Shown here: positions 1 to 10,185 of the stretch, one piece after another | Position numbering within the stretch: position 1 is the first letter of the stretch | Layout of the letters: every line of letters begins with the position of its first letter | Position numbers and translations under genes: made by a program | Notes under the pieces: model-generated | The model's database searches: none | What the model saw: only the letters and a program-made list of their open reading frames with translations | Told to the model about the DNA's origin: nothing | Origin: Hyphomicrobiales bacterium | Lineage (GTDB): Bacteria; Pseudomonadota; Alphaproteobacteria; Rhizobiales; Methylopilaceae | DNA length: 64,000 bases | NCBI GenBank assembly: GCA_022842205.1 | Contig: JALHQA010000009.1 | Location: 1-64,000 of the forward strand | Reading direction: 5' to 3'

Positions 1-1436
1 TACCCCCGGTCCTGCATGTTCGAAACCGGATCCGGCGCGACGCGCTTTTTCGACTTGTGGCGCGAGACTTCCGCACCGGCATCCGGCGGCAGGCGGATAA
101 AAGCCAGCAGGGACAACGCGGACACCGCGGCGACGGTCAGGAAGGCCCAGGTGAAATCCTCCACGGCCAGGCCGCTGGCGCCGCGCAGGCGCATCGAGGA
201 TTCGAGCGTCAATGCGCCGATGGCGACGCCGACCGACAGCGACACCTGCTGCGCGACAGAGATGAAGCTCGTGGCGCGGCTCATGCGGCGCTGATCGACA
301 TCCGAATAGCCGAGCGCATTGACGCTGGTGAACTGCAACGAGCGGAAAAATCCGCCGAGCAGAAGGATCAGCAAGATGATGCCCTGCGGCGTGTCGGTGG
401 TGAACCAGGCCGGCATGAAGACGAAGGCGCCGCTGATGATGGCATTGACGAGAAGGACCGTGCGGAATCCGAACAGACGCAGGATCGGAGCCGCCGTCGC
501 TTTCATCGTGATGGCGCCGGCGGCCGCGACGAAAGTCAGCATGCCGGACTGGAACGCCGTGAGGCCGAAGCCGACCTGGAACAGCAGCGGCAGAAGGAAG
601 GGCTGCGCGCCGACGCCGACGCGGAACAGCGAGCCACCGATGACGCTGGCGCGGAACGTCGCGATCCGGAGCAGTTTAAGATCGAGGATCGGCGCCTTGG
701 TGCGCCGCGCATGCACGACATAGGCGATGAGGCTGGCGGCACCGGTTCCGAGGATGATGAGCGTCGCGCTGAGCGGCAGAATGTCGACGCCGATCAGGGT
801 CCCGCCCGTGACCAGGGCGGCAAGGCCGATCGCCGACAGCACGAAGCCGACCGCATCGAACTTCACATTCTTCTCGCCCCGGATGTCAGGTATGTACAAT
901 GTCGCGAGGATCAGGCCGATCATTCCGATCGGGATGTTGATCCAGAAGATCCAGCGCCAGTGATAATAGGTCGTCAGGAAGCCGCCGAGCGGCGGGCCGA
1001 GCACCGGGCCGATCAGCGCCGGCATGGTGAGCCAGGCGAGCGAGCCGACCATTTCGGATTTCGGCACCGTGCGCAGGATGACGAGCCGGCCGACCGGCAC
1101 CATCATGGCGCCCCCCATGCCCTGCACCACGCGGGCCATGACGATCTGCTCGATGTTCTGCGAAAGGCCGGACAGCACCGACCCCAGCATGAAGACGGCG
1201 ATCGCGGCCCGGAAGATCAGCCGCGCCCCGAACCTGTCGGCCATCCAGCCGGAGGCCGGGATAAACACGGCCAGGCTGAGGAGATAGGACGTCAGCGCCA
1301 GCTTCAGCCTGATGGGGTCCGTGCCGATATCGGCGGCGATGGCCGGCAGCGAGGTCGAGAGAACCGTCGAATCGAGGTTCTCCATGAACAGCGCGGCGGC
1401 GACAATGAGGGGGACGAGGGCGCGCTGTGGGAGCAT
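1..1436 (-). CDS. MFS multidrug-type transporter (DHA2/EmrB-like), cut by left edge
   Basis: A long leftward frame begins at an ATG at 1436 and gives 478 visible residues before the window edge. The protein starts MLPQRALVPLIVAAALFMEN, then LDSTVLSTSLPAIAADI, the usual helix-1 motif of 14-helix drug/H+ antiporters. GWMADRFGARLIFR follows helix 2, and ARVVQGMGGAMMVPVGR is the family helix-4 signature. Many hydrophobic segments follow. The last complete visible codon is followed by TA, so a stop may lie exactly at the edge; 478 residues would be a normal family length. It is divergent from guaB. Proton-driven drug export is inferred from family; the substrate is unknown. Confidence 0.88.
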   Translation of the reverse strand, partial: MLPQRALVPLIVAAALFMENLDSTVLSTSLPAIAADIGTDPIRLKLALTSYLLSLAVFIPASGWMADRFGARLIFRAAIAVFMLGSVLSGLSQNIEQIVMARVVQGMGGAMMVPVGRLVILRTVPKSEMVGSLAWLTMPALIGPVLGPPLGGFLTTYYHWRWIFWINIPIGMIGLILATLYIPDIRGEKNVKFDAVGFVLSAIGLAALVTGGTLIGVDILPLSATLIILGTGAASLIAYVVHARRTKAPILDLKLLRIATFRASVIGGSLFRVGVGAQPFLLPLLFQVGFGLTAFQSGMLTFVAAAGAITMKATAAPILRLFGFRTVLLVNAIISGAFVFMPAWFTTDTPQGIILLILLLGGFFRSLQFTSVNALGYSDVDQRRMSRATSFISVAQQVSLSVGVAIGALTLESSMRLRGASGLAVEDFTWAFLTVAAVSALSLLAFIRLPPDAGAEVSRHKSKKRVAPDPVSNMQDRG

Positions 1437-1477
1437 GGGCGAAGGGTTATAGGGCGGATTCGCCCCCGCTCCCATAG

Positions 1478-3106
<1,629 letters not shown>

Positions 3107-3109
3107 GCG

Positions 3110-3532
3110 ATGAGCGCACAGGCTATCCTGCTTCCCGTTTTCGCGCAGGTGGCGCTGACGTTTTTCCTGATGTTGTGGATGGCGCGGGCGCGGTTTGGCG
3201 CGGTGCGGGCGGGCCATGTGACAGCGGCCGAACTGAAACGCGACTGGACGAGCTGGCCGGAACGGCCGACGCAGATCGCGGCCGCCTACCACAACCAGTT
3301 CCAGCTCCCGGTTCTGTTTTATGTACTGGTGCTGATCGCGCTCATCACGACGCAGGCGGATTTCCTGTTCGTCGTATTGTCGTGGCTGTTTGTGGTCCTG
3401 CGCGTCGTCCACGCCTATGTGCATACCGGCAAGAATGAGATACGGGCACGTTTTCGGGTGTTCGCGCTCAGCGCGACCATCCTTGTCGTGATGTGGCTAT
3501 ATGTATTTCTGAAACTTATGTTCGCGTTCTGA
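3110..3532 (+). CDS. MAPEG family membrane protein
   Basis: A 140-residue integral membrane protein with four hydrophobic helices, starting three bases after the guaB stop. The conserved MAPEG pattern is visible: an N-terminal helix, then AAAYHNQFQLPVLFYVLV, where the N-Q-F-E/Q-LP motif is the family hallmark, and LRVVHAYVHTGKN in the third helix. Eukaryotic relatives act on eicosanoids and glutathione. Bacterial members of this short type are mostly uncharacterised, so no substrate is proposed. Likely co-transcribed with guaB. Confidence 0.85.
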   Translation: MSAQAILLPVFAQVALTFFLMLWMARARFGAVRAGHVTAAELKRDWTSWPERPTQIAAAYHNQFQLPVLFYVLVLIALITTQADFLFVVLSWLFVVLRVVHAYVHTGKNEIRARFRVFALSATILVVMWLYVFLKLMFAF

Positions 3533-3535
3533 CGC

Positions 3536-3913
3536 ATGCAGGCCGATCTTCAATCCATGCTCATTCTCGCCGCGACCGTAATCGCCGGCAGCGCGTTTCT
3601 TGTCACCGGCATGCGCATGCACGCCAATATCGACACGGTAACCGGCATACTTGCGGCAAAAGGCATTCCCTATCCGCGTTTCGTGGCGATGTCCGGCGCA
3701 GCCATTGAAGTGTTTCTCGGCGGCCTCATGATCATCGGCGTCTGGCTTCCGATCATCTCCATCGCGCTCGCTGTGTTCGTGCTCGCGGCGACCGCGATGG
3801 TGCACGACTTCTGGCGGCAGACCGGAGTGCAGAGAGAGACCGACATGGGTATCGCGATCGCCAACCTCATCATGGTCGGCGGCCTTCTCGGACTCGCCGC
3901 GGCAACACTATGA
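3536..3913 (+). CDS. DoxX family membrane protein
   Basis: A 125-residue protein with four predicted membrane helices. The helix 1-2 region GSAFLVTGMRMHANIDTVTG and the pattern ILAAKGIPYPRFVAMSGAAI match DoxX-type proteins. It begins three bases after the MAPEG gene and overlaps the next gene by ATGA, so it sits in the same operon. Members have been linked to redox or thiol stress in other bacteria; the function here is not shown by sequence. Confidence 0.8.
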   Translation: MQADLQSMLILAATVIAGSAFLVTGMRMHANIDTVTGILAAKGIPYPRFVAMSGAAIEVFLGGLMIIGVWLPIISIALAVFVLAATAMVHDFWRQTGVQRETDMGIAIANLIMVGGLLGLAAATL

Positions 3914-5202
3914 AACACGCCGCACACGCCGCCGCCGCCATCGAAATCCTTACAGACATCGAAGGGCGCAAAAGGCCCATATCCGACGCGTTGAAGGACT
4001 GGGGCCTGGCGCACCGTTTTGCCGGTTCCAAGGACCGCGCGCAGATCGCCAGCCTCGTCTACGACGTGCTGCGTTCGCGCGCCTCGCTCGCATGGCGCAT
4101 GAGCGCCGAGACCCCCCGCGCGCTGGTGATCGGCGCGCTGGCCTTTGTCCGGGGGATGAGTGCGCAGGAGATCGCGGCGAGTTTCGCGGACAGCCCGCAC
4201 GCGCCAGCCGTGCTGAACGATGCCGAACAAACTGCGCTGACCGCCGGCAAGCTCGACGGCGCGCCGGACTGGGTACGCGGCGACTACCCGGAATGGCTCG
4301 ATGCGCATTTCGCGCGCGCCTTCGGCGATGCGCGCGCGAACGAAGGCGCGGCACTGGCGCAGCGCGCGCCACTGGATATGCGCGTCAATACGCTGAAGGC
4401 ATCGCGCGACGAGGCGCTGAAAGAGCTTTCGCATCTTTCAGCGACGGCCACGCCTTTGTCGCCCTACGGAATCCGCATTCCCCTGCTCCCGGACGGCCGC
4501 GGGCCGCCCGTGCAGTCCGAACCCGCTTTCATCAAGGGGCTTGTTGAAGTGCAGGACGAAGGATCGCAACTCGCGGCGCTGATCGCCCATGCCGCGCCGG
4601 GCGGACAAACCATCGATTTCTGCGCGGGCGCGGGCGGCAAGACGCTCGCGCTGGCGGCGAGCATGGAGAACAAGGGCCAGATCTTCGCGCATGACAGCGA
4701 CATCCGCCGCCTGAAGCCGCTGCACGAGCGGGCGGAACGCGCCGGCGTGCGAAACCTGCAGATACGCTCACCGCGCGGGAAAGAGTATGTGCTGGCCGAC
4801 CTTGCCGGACGCGCAGACCTCGTTGTCGTTGACGCGCCGTGTACGGGCACCGGGACCTGGCGGCGCAACCCGGACGCCAAATGGCGCATGCGCCCCGGAG
4901 CGCTTGAGGTTCGACAGAAGGAACAGGACGAGGCGCTGAACGGCGCCGCACCGCTTGTGAAGCCGGGCGGACGGCTCGTCTACATTACCTGTTCGCTGCT
5001 GCCCGAAGAGAACGAGGACCGGCTTGCCGCTTTCGGCGCGAAGCATCCGGATTTCAAGCCTGTCGCCGCCCGGGACGCAGCTACGGCAGCCGGGCTCGGT
5101 GCGCTCGGCGAATATGCGAATGCGGATGGATCGGCTTTGCTGCTGACGCCGCGCCGGACCGGCACGGACGGTTTCTTCGTCGCCGTCATGCGGCGTGAGT
5201 GA
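3910..5202 (+). CDS. rsmB: 16S rRNA (cytosine-C5) methyltransferase, RsmB/NOL1-NOP2-Sun family
   Basis: Methylates a cytosine of 16S rRNA (position 967 in E. coli RsmB). The 430-residue protein has an N-terminal NusB-like RNA-binding region (about 1-140) and a C-terminal SAM-dependent domain. Motif I is FCAGAGGKTLALAASM. Motif IV is DAPCTGTGTWRRNPDAKWR with Cys311. Motif VI is YITCSLLPEEN with Cys361, the presumed nucleophile. The gene overlaps the DoxX stop (ATGA), and its 3' end overlaps the convergent Aat-like gene by 17 bases. Assignment to RsmB rather than another m5C enzyme rests on the NusB-like N-terminus. Confidence 0.88.
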   Translation: MKHAAHAAAAIEILTDIEGRKRPISDALKDWGLAHRFAGSKDRAQIASLVYDVLRSRASLAWRMSAETPRALVIGALAFVRGMSAQEIAASFADSPHAPAVLNDAEQTALTAGKLDGAPDWVRGDYPEWLDAHFARAFGDARANEGAALAQRAPLDMRVNTLKASRDEALKELSHLSATATPLSPYGIRIPLLPDGRGPPVQSEPAFIKGLVEVQDEGSQLAALIAHAAPGGQTIDFCAGAGGKTLALAASMENKGQIFAHDSDIRRLKPLHERAERAGVRNLQIRSPRGKEYVLADLAGRADLVVVDAPCTGTGTWRRNPDAKWRMRPGALEVRQKEQDEALNGAAPLVKPGGRLVYITCSLLPEENEDRLAAFGAKHPDFKPVAARDAATAAGLGALGEYANADGSALLLTPRRTGTDGFFVAVMRRE

Positions 5203-6082
5203 TTTCCGCTGCGCCGGCAGGCTGCCAATCGGCCGTCTGTACGGTTGAGAATTCGACCATCCACGGACCGGGTATCGCGCCTGCAGGAGGCGCCGGCAGT
5301 TCGAGCAGTGCCCTGTAATCTTCATGCGGCATCAGCCGCGCGCCAAGCTGTTCGACCCATCCGCCGAGCGTCTGATGGTCCACGGCTGTGACGCCCCAGC
5401 TTTCGAGATGCTGGTAGAGGCTGAGGATCGCGAGCTTCGAGGAATCGTTCGCGGTGTGGAACATGCTCAGCGCCGAAAACACAGGGCCGAGCGAAACACC
5501 GAACAGACCGCCGACGAGATTGCCCTCGCCGTCCCATACCTCGACCGAATGCGCGTGGCCGGCCTCGTGCAAATCCTGCATTTTCTTCCGCATGACGGGA
5601 TGCAGCCAGGTGACATGAAGCGTGCGGCGCGGCGCGGCGCAGGCGAGCGTGACCTCGGCAAAAGCCTGATCCATCGTGACGCTGAACGGCGACTGCTTCA
5701 TCGTGCGGCGGAAGCGGCGCGGAACATGCACGTCCTTCAGCAACATCACGGCGCGCTGCGGCGGAGCCCACCATTTGAAGGGGCCGAAATGCGACATCTG
5801 GTAGAAGCCGGCCTTCATGCCGGCGAGAATGCCGTCGACCGAAGCATCGTGAACCGGGCCGCCATAGCCGGCGGGGCGCTTCCAGATAGAGGTTGGCCCG
5901 GGGATTTTCGGGCCCGGAACGGCCAGCCGCCAAAGGGTTTCGCCCAGCAGAAACGGCATTTCGGGCAGGCGCTTCGGCCGCAACCAGAAGATAATGCCCG
6001 TCGCATAGCGGCGAAGGCGGTCCGTCAGAGGCTCGGAAAAGCTCTCGGCGGCCGAAAGATCGAGGTTACCCAAAGGCTTCAT
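5186..6082 (-). CDS. Divergent leucyl/phenylalanyl-tRNA-protein transferase family protein
   Basis: Aat adds Leu or Phe from aminoacyl-tRNA to proteins with N-terminal Lys or Arg, marking them for ClpAP. Family features are clear: FKWWAPPQRAVML, SPFSVTMDQAFAEVTLACA, HEAGHAHSVEVW and the DHQ triad, where Asp and Gln match Asp186 and Gln188 of E. coli Aat. Two things are odd. The E. coli GESMF motif with active-site Glu156 reads ALSMF here, and there are about 60 extra N-terminal residues (298 total, against about 234). I use the ATG at 6082; a GTG at 6100 is also open. It may be a paralogue with altered activity. Convergent with rsmB and divergent from guaA. Confidence 0.75.
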   Translation of the reverse strand: MKPLGNLDLSAAESFSEPLTDRLRRYATGIIFWLRPKRLPEMPFLLGETLWRLAVPGPKIPGPTSIWKRPAGYGGPVHDASVDGILAGMKAGFYQMSHFGPFKWWAPPQRAVMLLKDVHVPRRFRRTMKQSPFSVTMDQAFAEVTLACAAPRRTLHVTWLHPVMRKKMQDLHEAGHAHSVEVWDGEGNLVGGLFGVSLGPVFSALSMFHTANDSSKLAILSLYQHLESWGVTAVDHQTLGGWVEQLGARLMPHEDYRALLELPAPPAGAIPGPWMVEFSTVQTADWQPAGAAEITHAA

Positions 6083-6268
6083 GAAACACGCAACGCACAC
6101 ACAACGATCAGGCGTAGAATACCCCGATTGCGGCCCGCTTCTCTATGCCATTGGAAAGTTAATCCTTATTGGCTTAACGGCGCTAACGAAGGCGTAATTT
6201 CCGGGGAATCCGGCCCTTGCGGCACCGAAGCCGTTGCGGCGCGACGGGCTTTGACTTAACCCCTTGCC

Positions 6269-7831
6269 ATGACAGCCGCTCCTTCGCACGACCGCATCCT
6301 CATCATCGATTTCGGGTCCCAGGTGACCCAGCTGATCGCCCGCCGGGTGCGCGAGATCGGCGTCTATTGCGAAATCGCGCCGTTCCAATCCGCCTCCGAG
6401 GCCTTCCAGAAACTCGCCCCAAAGGGCGTGATCTTTTCCGGCGGCCCGGCCTCCGTCCCCGAGGCTGGCTCGCCGCGCGCCCCGCAAGAGGTGTTTTCGG
6501 CAGGCGTGCCGATCCTCGGCATCTGCTACGGCCAGCAGACGATGGCGCACCAGCTCGGCGGGCATGTCGAGGGCGGCCATGCAGCGGAGTTCGGCCGCGC
6601 CGATGTCGAGATCGTCCAGCCCTCGGCCCTGTTCGCCGGCGTTTGGGAGCAAGGCAGCCGTCATCCGGTCTGGATGAGCCACGGCGATCGCGTGACGCAG
6701 CTGCCCACCGGGTTCTCGGTCAAGGCGACGTCCGAGAACGCGCCTTATGCAGTGGCCACCGACGAGGGCCGCCGCTTCTACTCCACGATGTTCCATCCCG
6801 AAGTCGTGCATACACCGGACGGCGCGAAGCTTCTTCGAAACTTCGTCGTCGATATCTGCGGCTGCACGCCGGACTGGTCGATGGCGGCCTATCGGGAGGA
6901 AGCGATCGCGAAGATCCGCGCGCAGGTCGGCAAGGGCCGCGTGATCTGCGGGCTTTCTGGCGGCGTCGACTCCTCGGTCGCGGCGATCCTGATCCACGAA
7001 GCCATTGGCGACCAGCTCACCTGCGTCTTCGTGGACCACGGGCTTCTGCGCAAGGACGAGGCCGAACAGGTCGTGACGCTGTTCCGCAATCACTACAACA
7101 TCCCGCTGGTGCATGCGGACGCTTCGGATGTGTTCCTGAAGGAACTGGAAGGCGTCACGGACCCGGAACTGAAGCGCAAGACGATCGGCCGCCTGTTCAT
7201 CGACGTGTTCGACGAAGAGGCGCGCAAGGCGGGCGGCGCAGACTTCCTGGCGCAGGGCACGCTCTATCCGGACGTCATCGAAAGCGTGTCGTTCCACGGC
7301 GGGCCGAGCGTAACGATCAAATCGCACCACAATGTCGGCGGCCTGCCCGAGCGCATGAACATGAAGCTCGTGGAGCCGCTGCGCGAGCTGTTCAAGGACG
7401 AGGTGCGCGCGCTCGGCCGCGAACTCGGCCTGCCCGATGCATTTGTCGGCAGGCACCCCTTCCCCGGCCCCGGCCTCGCCATCCGCATTCCCGGCGAGAT
7501 CACCCGCGAGAAGATCGGCATCCTCCAGCAGGCGGACGCGATCTATCTCGATGAGATCCGCAAGGCGGGACTCTACGACACGATCTGGCAGGCATTCGCC
7601 GTGCTGCTGCCGGTCAAGACCGTCGGCGTGATGGGCGACGGGCGTACCTACGACCATGTCCTTGCGCTGCGCGCCGTGACCTCGACCGACGGCATGACGG
7701 CGGATTTCTATCCGTTCGACATGAATTTCCTCGGCCGGACGGCGACGCGCATCATCAACGAAGTGCGCGGCATCAACCGCGTGGTCTACGACGTGACGTC
7801 GAAGCCGCCCGGCACGATCGAATGGGAGTAA
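6269..7831 (+). CDS. guaA: GMP synthase (glutamine-hydrolysing)
   Basis: Aminates XMP to GMP using glutamine and ATP. The 520-residue protein has a class I glutamine amidotransferase domain with [16 protein letters not shown] (nucleophile Cys86) and [12 protein letters not shown]. An ATP-pyrophosphatase domain follows, with P-loop [12 protein letters not shown] near residue 230. The C-terminal dimerisation domain ends in [10 protein letters not shown], the universal GuaA tail. Length is normal. The 186 bases upstream, shared with the Aat-like gene, probably carry its promoter; no operator was recognised there. Confidence 0.98.
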   Translation: MTAAPSHDRILIIDFGSQVTQLIARRVREIGVYCEIAPFQSASEAFQKLAPKGVIFSGGPASVPEAGSPRAPQEVFSAGVPILGICYGQQTMAHQLGGHVEGGHAAEFGRADVEIVQPSALFAGVWEQGSRHPVWMSHGDRVTQLPTGFSVKATSENAPYAVATDEGRRFYSTMFHPEVVHTPDGAKLLRNFVVDICGCTPDWSMAAYREEAIAKIRAQVGKGRVICGLSGGVDSSVAAILIHEAIGDQLTCVFVDHGLLRKDEAEQVVTLFRNHYNIPLVHADASDVFLKELEGVTDPELKRKTIGRLFIDVFDEEARKAGGADFLAQGTLYPDVIESVSFHGGPSVTIKSHHNVGGLPERMNMKLVEPLRELFKDEVRALGRELGLPDAFVGRHPFPGPGLAIRIPGEITREKIGILQQADAIYLDEIRKAGLYDTIWQAFAVLLPVKTVGVMGDGRTYDHVLALRAVTSTDGMTADFYPFDMNFLGRTATRIINEVRGINRVVYDVTSKPPGTIEWE

Positions 7832-7853
7832 CCGGGCGCGCGACCGGGAGACT

Positions 7854-8093
7854 TCATACCCGAGGACGGAATGGCCGGCTGAAGAGCGTCAGCCACGGCG
7901 ACGCGTGAAAGACACTCATCAGCGCATACATCGTCGCCATGCCGCCAAGAACATGGCCGCTGGAAGAGCAGATCACATCCGGCTCTTCCAGCATCGCCGA
8001 AAACAGCGCCATTGCCGCGAAGCATGGCGAGGCCGCAAGACACAGAAGGCCGCCCGGGATTCGCCCCCGTTCAGGCCGCGCTGTATTCGTCAT
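7854..8093 (-). CDS. Small two-helix membrane protein downstream of DUF899 gene
   Basis: A 79-residue frame starting MTNTARPERGRIPGG, with hydrophobic stretches GLLCLAASPCFAAMALFSAM and GHVLGGMATMYALMSVFHAS that look like two membrane helices. Its ATG lies inside the last 23 bases of the DUF899 gene, so translational coupling is likely and the two probably share the operator-controlled promoter upstream of 8850. I do not recognise the family. Coding status is supported by the overlap and the helices only. Confidence 0.55.
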   Translation of the reverse strand: MTNTARPERGRIPGGLLCLAASPCFAAMALFSAMLEEPDVICSSSGHVLGGMATMYALMSVFHASPWLTLFSRPFRPRV

Positions 8094-8850
8094 GACGCCG
8101 CCACCAGACGCCGGTCTCGTTACGCCCCTTCGGCGCACGGTCGAGCCATTGGTACATGCCCCACAGGCCGTCGACTCCACGCGAGTAGCTGGAATAGGTG
8201 TGATAGACCACGCCGTCCTCCATTGCGAACGCGCTGACGCCGGGCCGCTCGCGGATATAGGTCGCGCGGTCCGTGCCCGACATGCGCGCGAACTGGGTGG
8301 CGCCATCCGGCGTGGCGCGCGACGCGATGTCGGCCTCTTCGGGCGACGCCGCGGGTTCGCGGCGGTAGTTGTACTCCGCGCCGCCATTTCGTTGCTGTTC
8401 TTCGGGGATGAAGACGGCGAAATCGAAGTTGAAATCGCTGCCGAACGAGGACGCCCACGGAAAGTTCCAGCCCATCCGCTGCTTGTAGGCCTGCAGTTTC
8501 GGCAACGGCGCGCGGGAGATCGCCGTAAAGGCGACATCGTGGTTCTCGAGATGCACGAAAATACCGTTGAAACCGTCGGCAATGGACGAACAGGAAGGAC
8601 AGCCCGCCGTGTAGTCCGGCCCGAACATGAAGTGATAGACGAGCAGTTGCGAGCGCCCGCGGAAAAGGTCCGCAAGCGAGGCCGCCCCCTCGCCGGTTTC
8701 AAACCTGTAGTCCCTGTCGATCCGCACCCAAGGAAGCTCCTGCCTTTTCCGGGCGAGCTCGTCGCTGCGGCGCGTGAGTTCCTTTTCTTCACTGAGCAGC
8801 GCAATCCGCGCTTTCAGCCATTCATCCCGCGAAGCCACATGATGTTGCAT
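8071..8850 (-). CDS. DUF899 family protein (thioredoxin-like fold)
   Basis: A 259-residue cytosolic protein with the DUF899 pattern: HVASRDEWLKARIALLSEEK at the start, then ELPWVRIDRDYRF, LVYHFMFGPDYTAGCPSCSS, AVFIPEE, and VSAFAMEDGVVYHTYSSYSRG near the end. The GCPSCSS segment is the redox-motif-like position of these thioredoxin-fold proteins. The start at 8850 is set by a GAGAGGAG ribosome site; frames opening further upstream lack one. The promoter carries two operator repeats typical of ArsR-type repressors, but no repressor gene is adjacent. Catalytic role unknown. Confidence 0.85.
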   Translation of the reverse strand: MQHHVASRDEWLKARIALLSEEKELTRRSDELARKRQELPWVRIDRDYRFETGEGAASLADLFRGRSQLLVYHFMFGPDYTAGCPSCSSIADGFNGIFVHLENHDVAFTAISRAPLPKLQAYKQRMGWNFPWASSFGSDFNFDFAVFIPEEQQRNGGAEYNYRREPAASPEEADIASRATPDGATQFARMSGTDRATYIRERPGVSAFAMEDGVVYHTYSSYSRGVDGLWGMYQWLDRAPKGRNETGVWWRRHDEYSAA

Positions 8851-8882
8851 GATCCGGTCTCCTCTCATCGACTGACCCCTAT

Positions 8883-8941
8883 ATTCAACTACAAGGTTTA
8901 ATATAGGGGCAGCCGCCAATTAGTCAACCATTCGGTTTAAT
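8883..8941 (-). promoter_or_regulatory. DUF899 promoter framed by two 20-bp operator-like repeats
   Basis: On the minus strand TTGACT (8927-8922) and TATATT (8905-8900) are separated by 16 bases, a good housekeeping promoter 50 bases before the DUF899 start. Two copies of a 20-bp partly palindromic element overlap it: ATTCAACTACAAGGTTTAAT at 8883-8902 and AGTCAACCATTCGGTTTAAT at 8922-8941 (plus strand), 15 of 20 positions identical, start to start 39 bases. One covers the -10, the other the -35. The layout fits a repressor of ArsR/SmtB type. Confidence 0.7.
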
Positions 8942-8963
8942 ATGGAAGACCGTGGGAAACGCG

Positions 8964-10040
8964 TCAGAGACGCGCCTCCAGGATCAGGTTGAACGGCGTC
9001 GCCAGCGCGCGGCGGAAGCGGGTGAACCCCGCCTTGCGGAACACCCGCGCCAGTCGCGCCTCGCCGGCCTGGGCGCCGAGCACCATGCGGCCGCCTTCGG
9101 AGATCGCGTGCGCGCAGCAGATCGTCGTCGATGCGGCGTAGTACAGACGCGCGACCGGCGAGATGTTGTCCTCGACCTTGTCGTTCGCGAACGGCTCGAC
9201 CAACATCACCGTGCCGTCCGGCGCAATGGTCTTCGCGGCGTGCTCGGCAGCCGCGAGCGGATCGCCCATATCGTGCAGACAATCGAAGAAGCAGATGAGA
9301 TCGTAGCCGGCACCGGGGAAATTTTCGGCGCGGGCGGTTTCGAAACTCACGCGGCCGGAAACCCCCGCCTTCTCGGCGAGTTCCCGAGCCGTCGTTACGG
9401 AGTTCGGATGTGTGTCGAAGCCGTGGAACGCCGATGCGGGGAACGCCTCAGCCATCAGCACAGTCGAATGGCCGTGACCACAGCCGATATCGGCAACACG
9501 CGCGCCAGCCTTGAGCTTGGCGACAACACCGTCGAGCGCCGGTAGCCATTCCGGGACGAGGCTGCTGCGATAGGCGTTGCGGTAGAACGCGGCGACGCCG
9601 CAGGCGAGCCGCCCGTCGTGATCGCCCCACGGAATGCCGTTGCCGGTGCGGAACGCTTCCACGGCCTTGTCCTCGTCCGCCCACATGGAGGCCGGAACGG
9701 CCCAGGCATTGGGGATGAAGGCCGGACTGTCCTCGTCGGCGAGCACCAGCGCCTGTTCCGACGTCAGTTCGTATGTTTCGCTCGATGCATGATAGGTGGC
9801 ATATCCCCCCGCGACCTGCGAATTCAGCCATTCGCGCACATAGCGCTCGGCGCAGCCCGCTCGACGGGCGACTTCGCGCGAGCTTAGCGGCCCCGCGCCT
9901 GCCATCGCCTTGTACAGGCCGAGCCGGTTGCCGAGGCTGATCATGATGCCGCCATAGCCGGACGAAAGATCGCCGATGGCGCGCGTGACCAGGGCATCGA
10001 GCTTCGCCTGGTCGACCTGTTTGGGATTTACATGTTCCAT
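8964..10040 (-). CDS. Class I SAM-dependent methyltransferase with N-terminal winged helix
   Basis: A 358-residue protein. The N-terminal part contains a winged-helix-like segment (SSREVARRAGCAERYVREWL) typical of dimeric small-molecule methyltransferases of the Rv2258c kind. The C-terminal part has SAM motif I VADIGCGHGHSTVLM, the acidic strand-2 end HGFDTHP, and ICFFDCLHDMGDP. The start at 10040 is chosen because AGGGAG lies just upstream and the family N-terminus begins there, although the frame is open further 5'. Divergent from the GlxA-type regulator at 10186, which is a plausible controller. Substrate unknown. Confidence 0.85.
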   Translation of the reverse strand: MEHVNPKQVDQAKLDALVTRAIGDLSSGYGGIMISLGNRLGLYKAMAGAGPLSSREVARRAGCAERYVREWLNSQVAGGYATYHASSETYELTSEQALVLADEDSPAFIPNAWAVPASMWADEDKAVEAFRTGNGIPWGDHDGRLACGVAAFYRNAYRSSLVPEWLPALDGVVAKLKAGARVADIGCGHGHSTVLMAEAFPASAFHGFDTHPNSVTTARELAEKAGVSGRVSFETARAENFPGAGYDLICFFDCLHDMGDPLAAAEHAAKTIAPDGTVMLVEPFANDKVEDNISPVARLYYAASTTICCAHAISEGGRMVLGAQAGEARLARVFRKAGFTRFRRALATPFNLILEARL

Positions 10041-10042
10041 GA

Positions 10043-10071
10043 CCGCACTCCCTGAGCTGGATTGAGTGCGG
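10043..10071. promoter_or_regulatory. 8-bp perfect inverted repeat in methyltransferase 5' region
   Basis: CCGCACTC (10043-10050) and GAGTGCGG (10064-10071) form a perfect inverted repeat with 13 bases between. It lies 3 to 31 bases upstream of the methyltransferase start. It could be a regulator site for the divergent AraC-family gene or an RNA hairpin covering the ribosome site (AGGGAG lies in the loop region). Confidence 0.4.
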
Positions 10072-10115
10072 CAAAACTCGCAGGCCGGGGCGACGGGCGG
10101 CAGAGGCGGACGGTC

Positions 10116-10134
10116 CACAAACGGGCCATTTGTG
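10116..10134. promoter_or_regulatory. Inverted repeat CACAAA-N7-TTTGTG in divergent promoter region
   Basis: CACAAA at 10116-10121 and TTTGTG at 10129-10134 flank seven bases. It sits midway between the methyltransferase and the GlxA-type regulator, about 50 bases before the latter's start. Position and symmetry suggest an operator for one or both genes; the binding protein is not known. Confidence 0.35.
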
Positions 10135-10185
10135 CCACTGCCCCGCCCGGCGCTAGTCTTCGGCGACACACCGGAAACATCACCC

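Noticed and set aside
6155-6185. CtrA-type site (two TTAA repeats) upstream of guaA
   Set aside because: The repeats are 11 bases apart, not the required 7.
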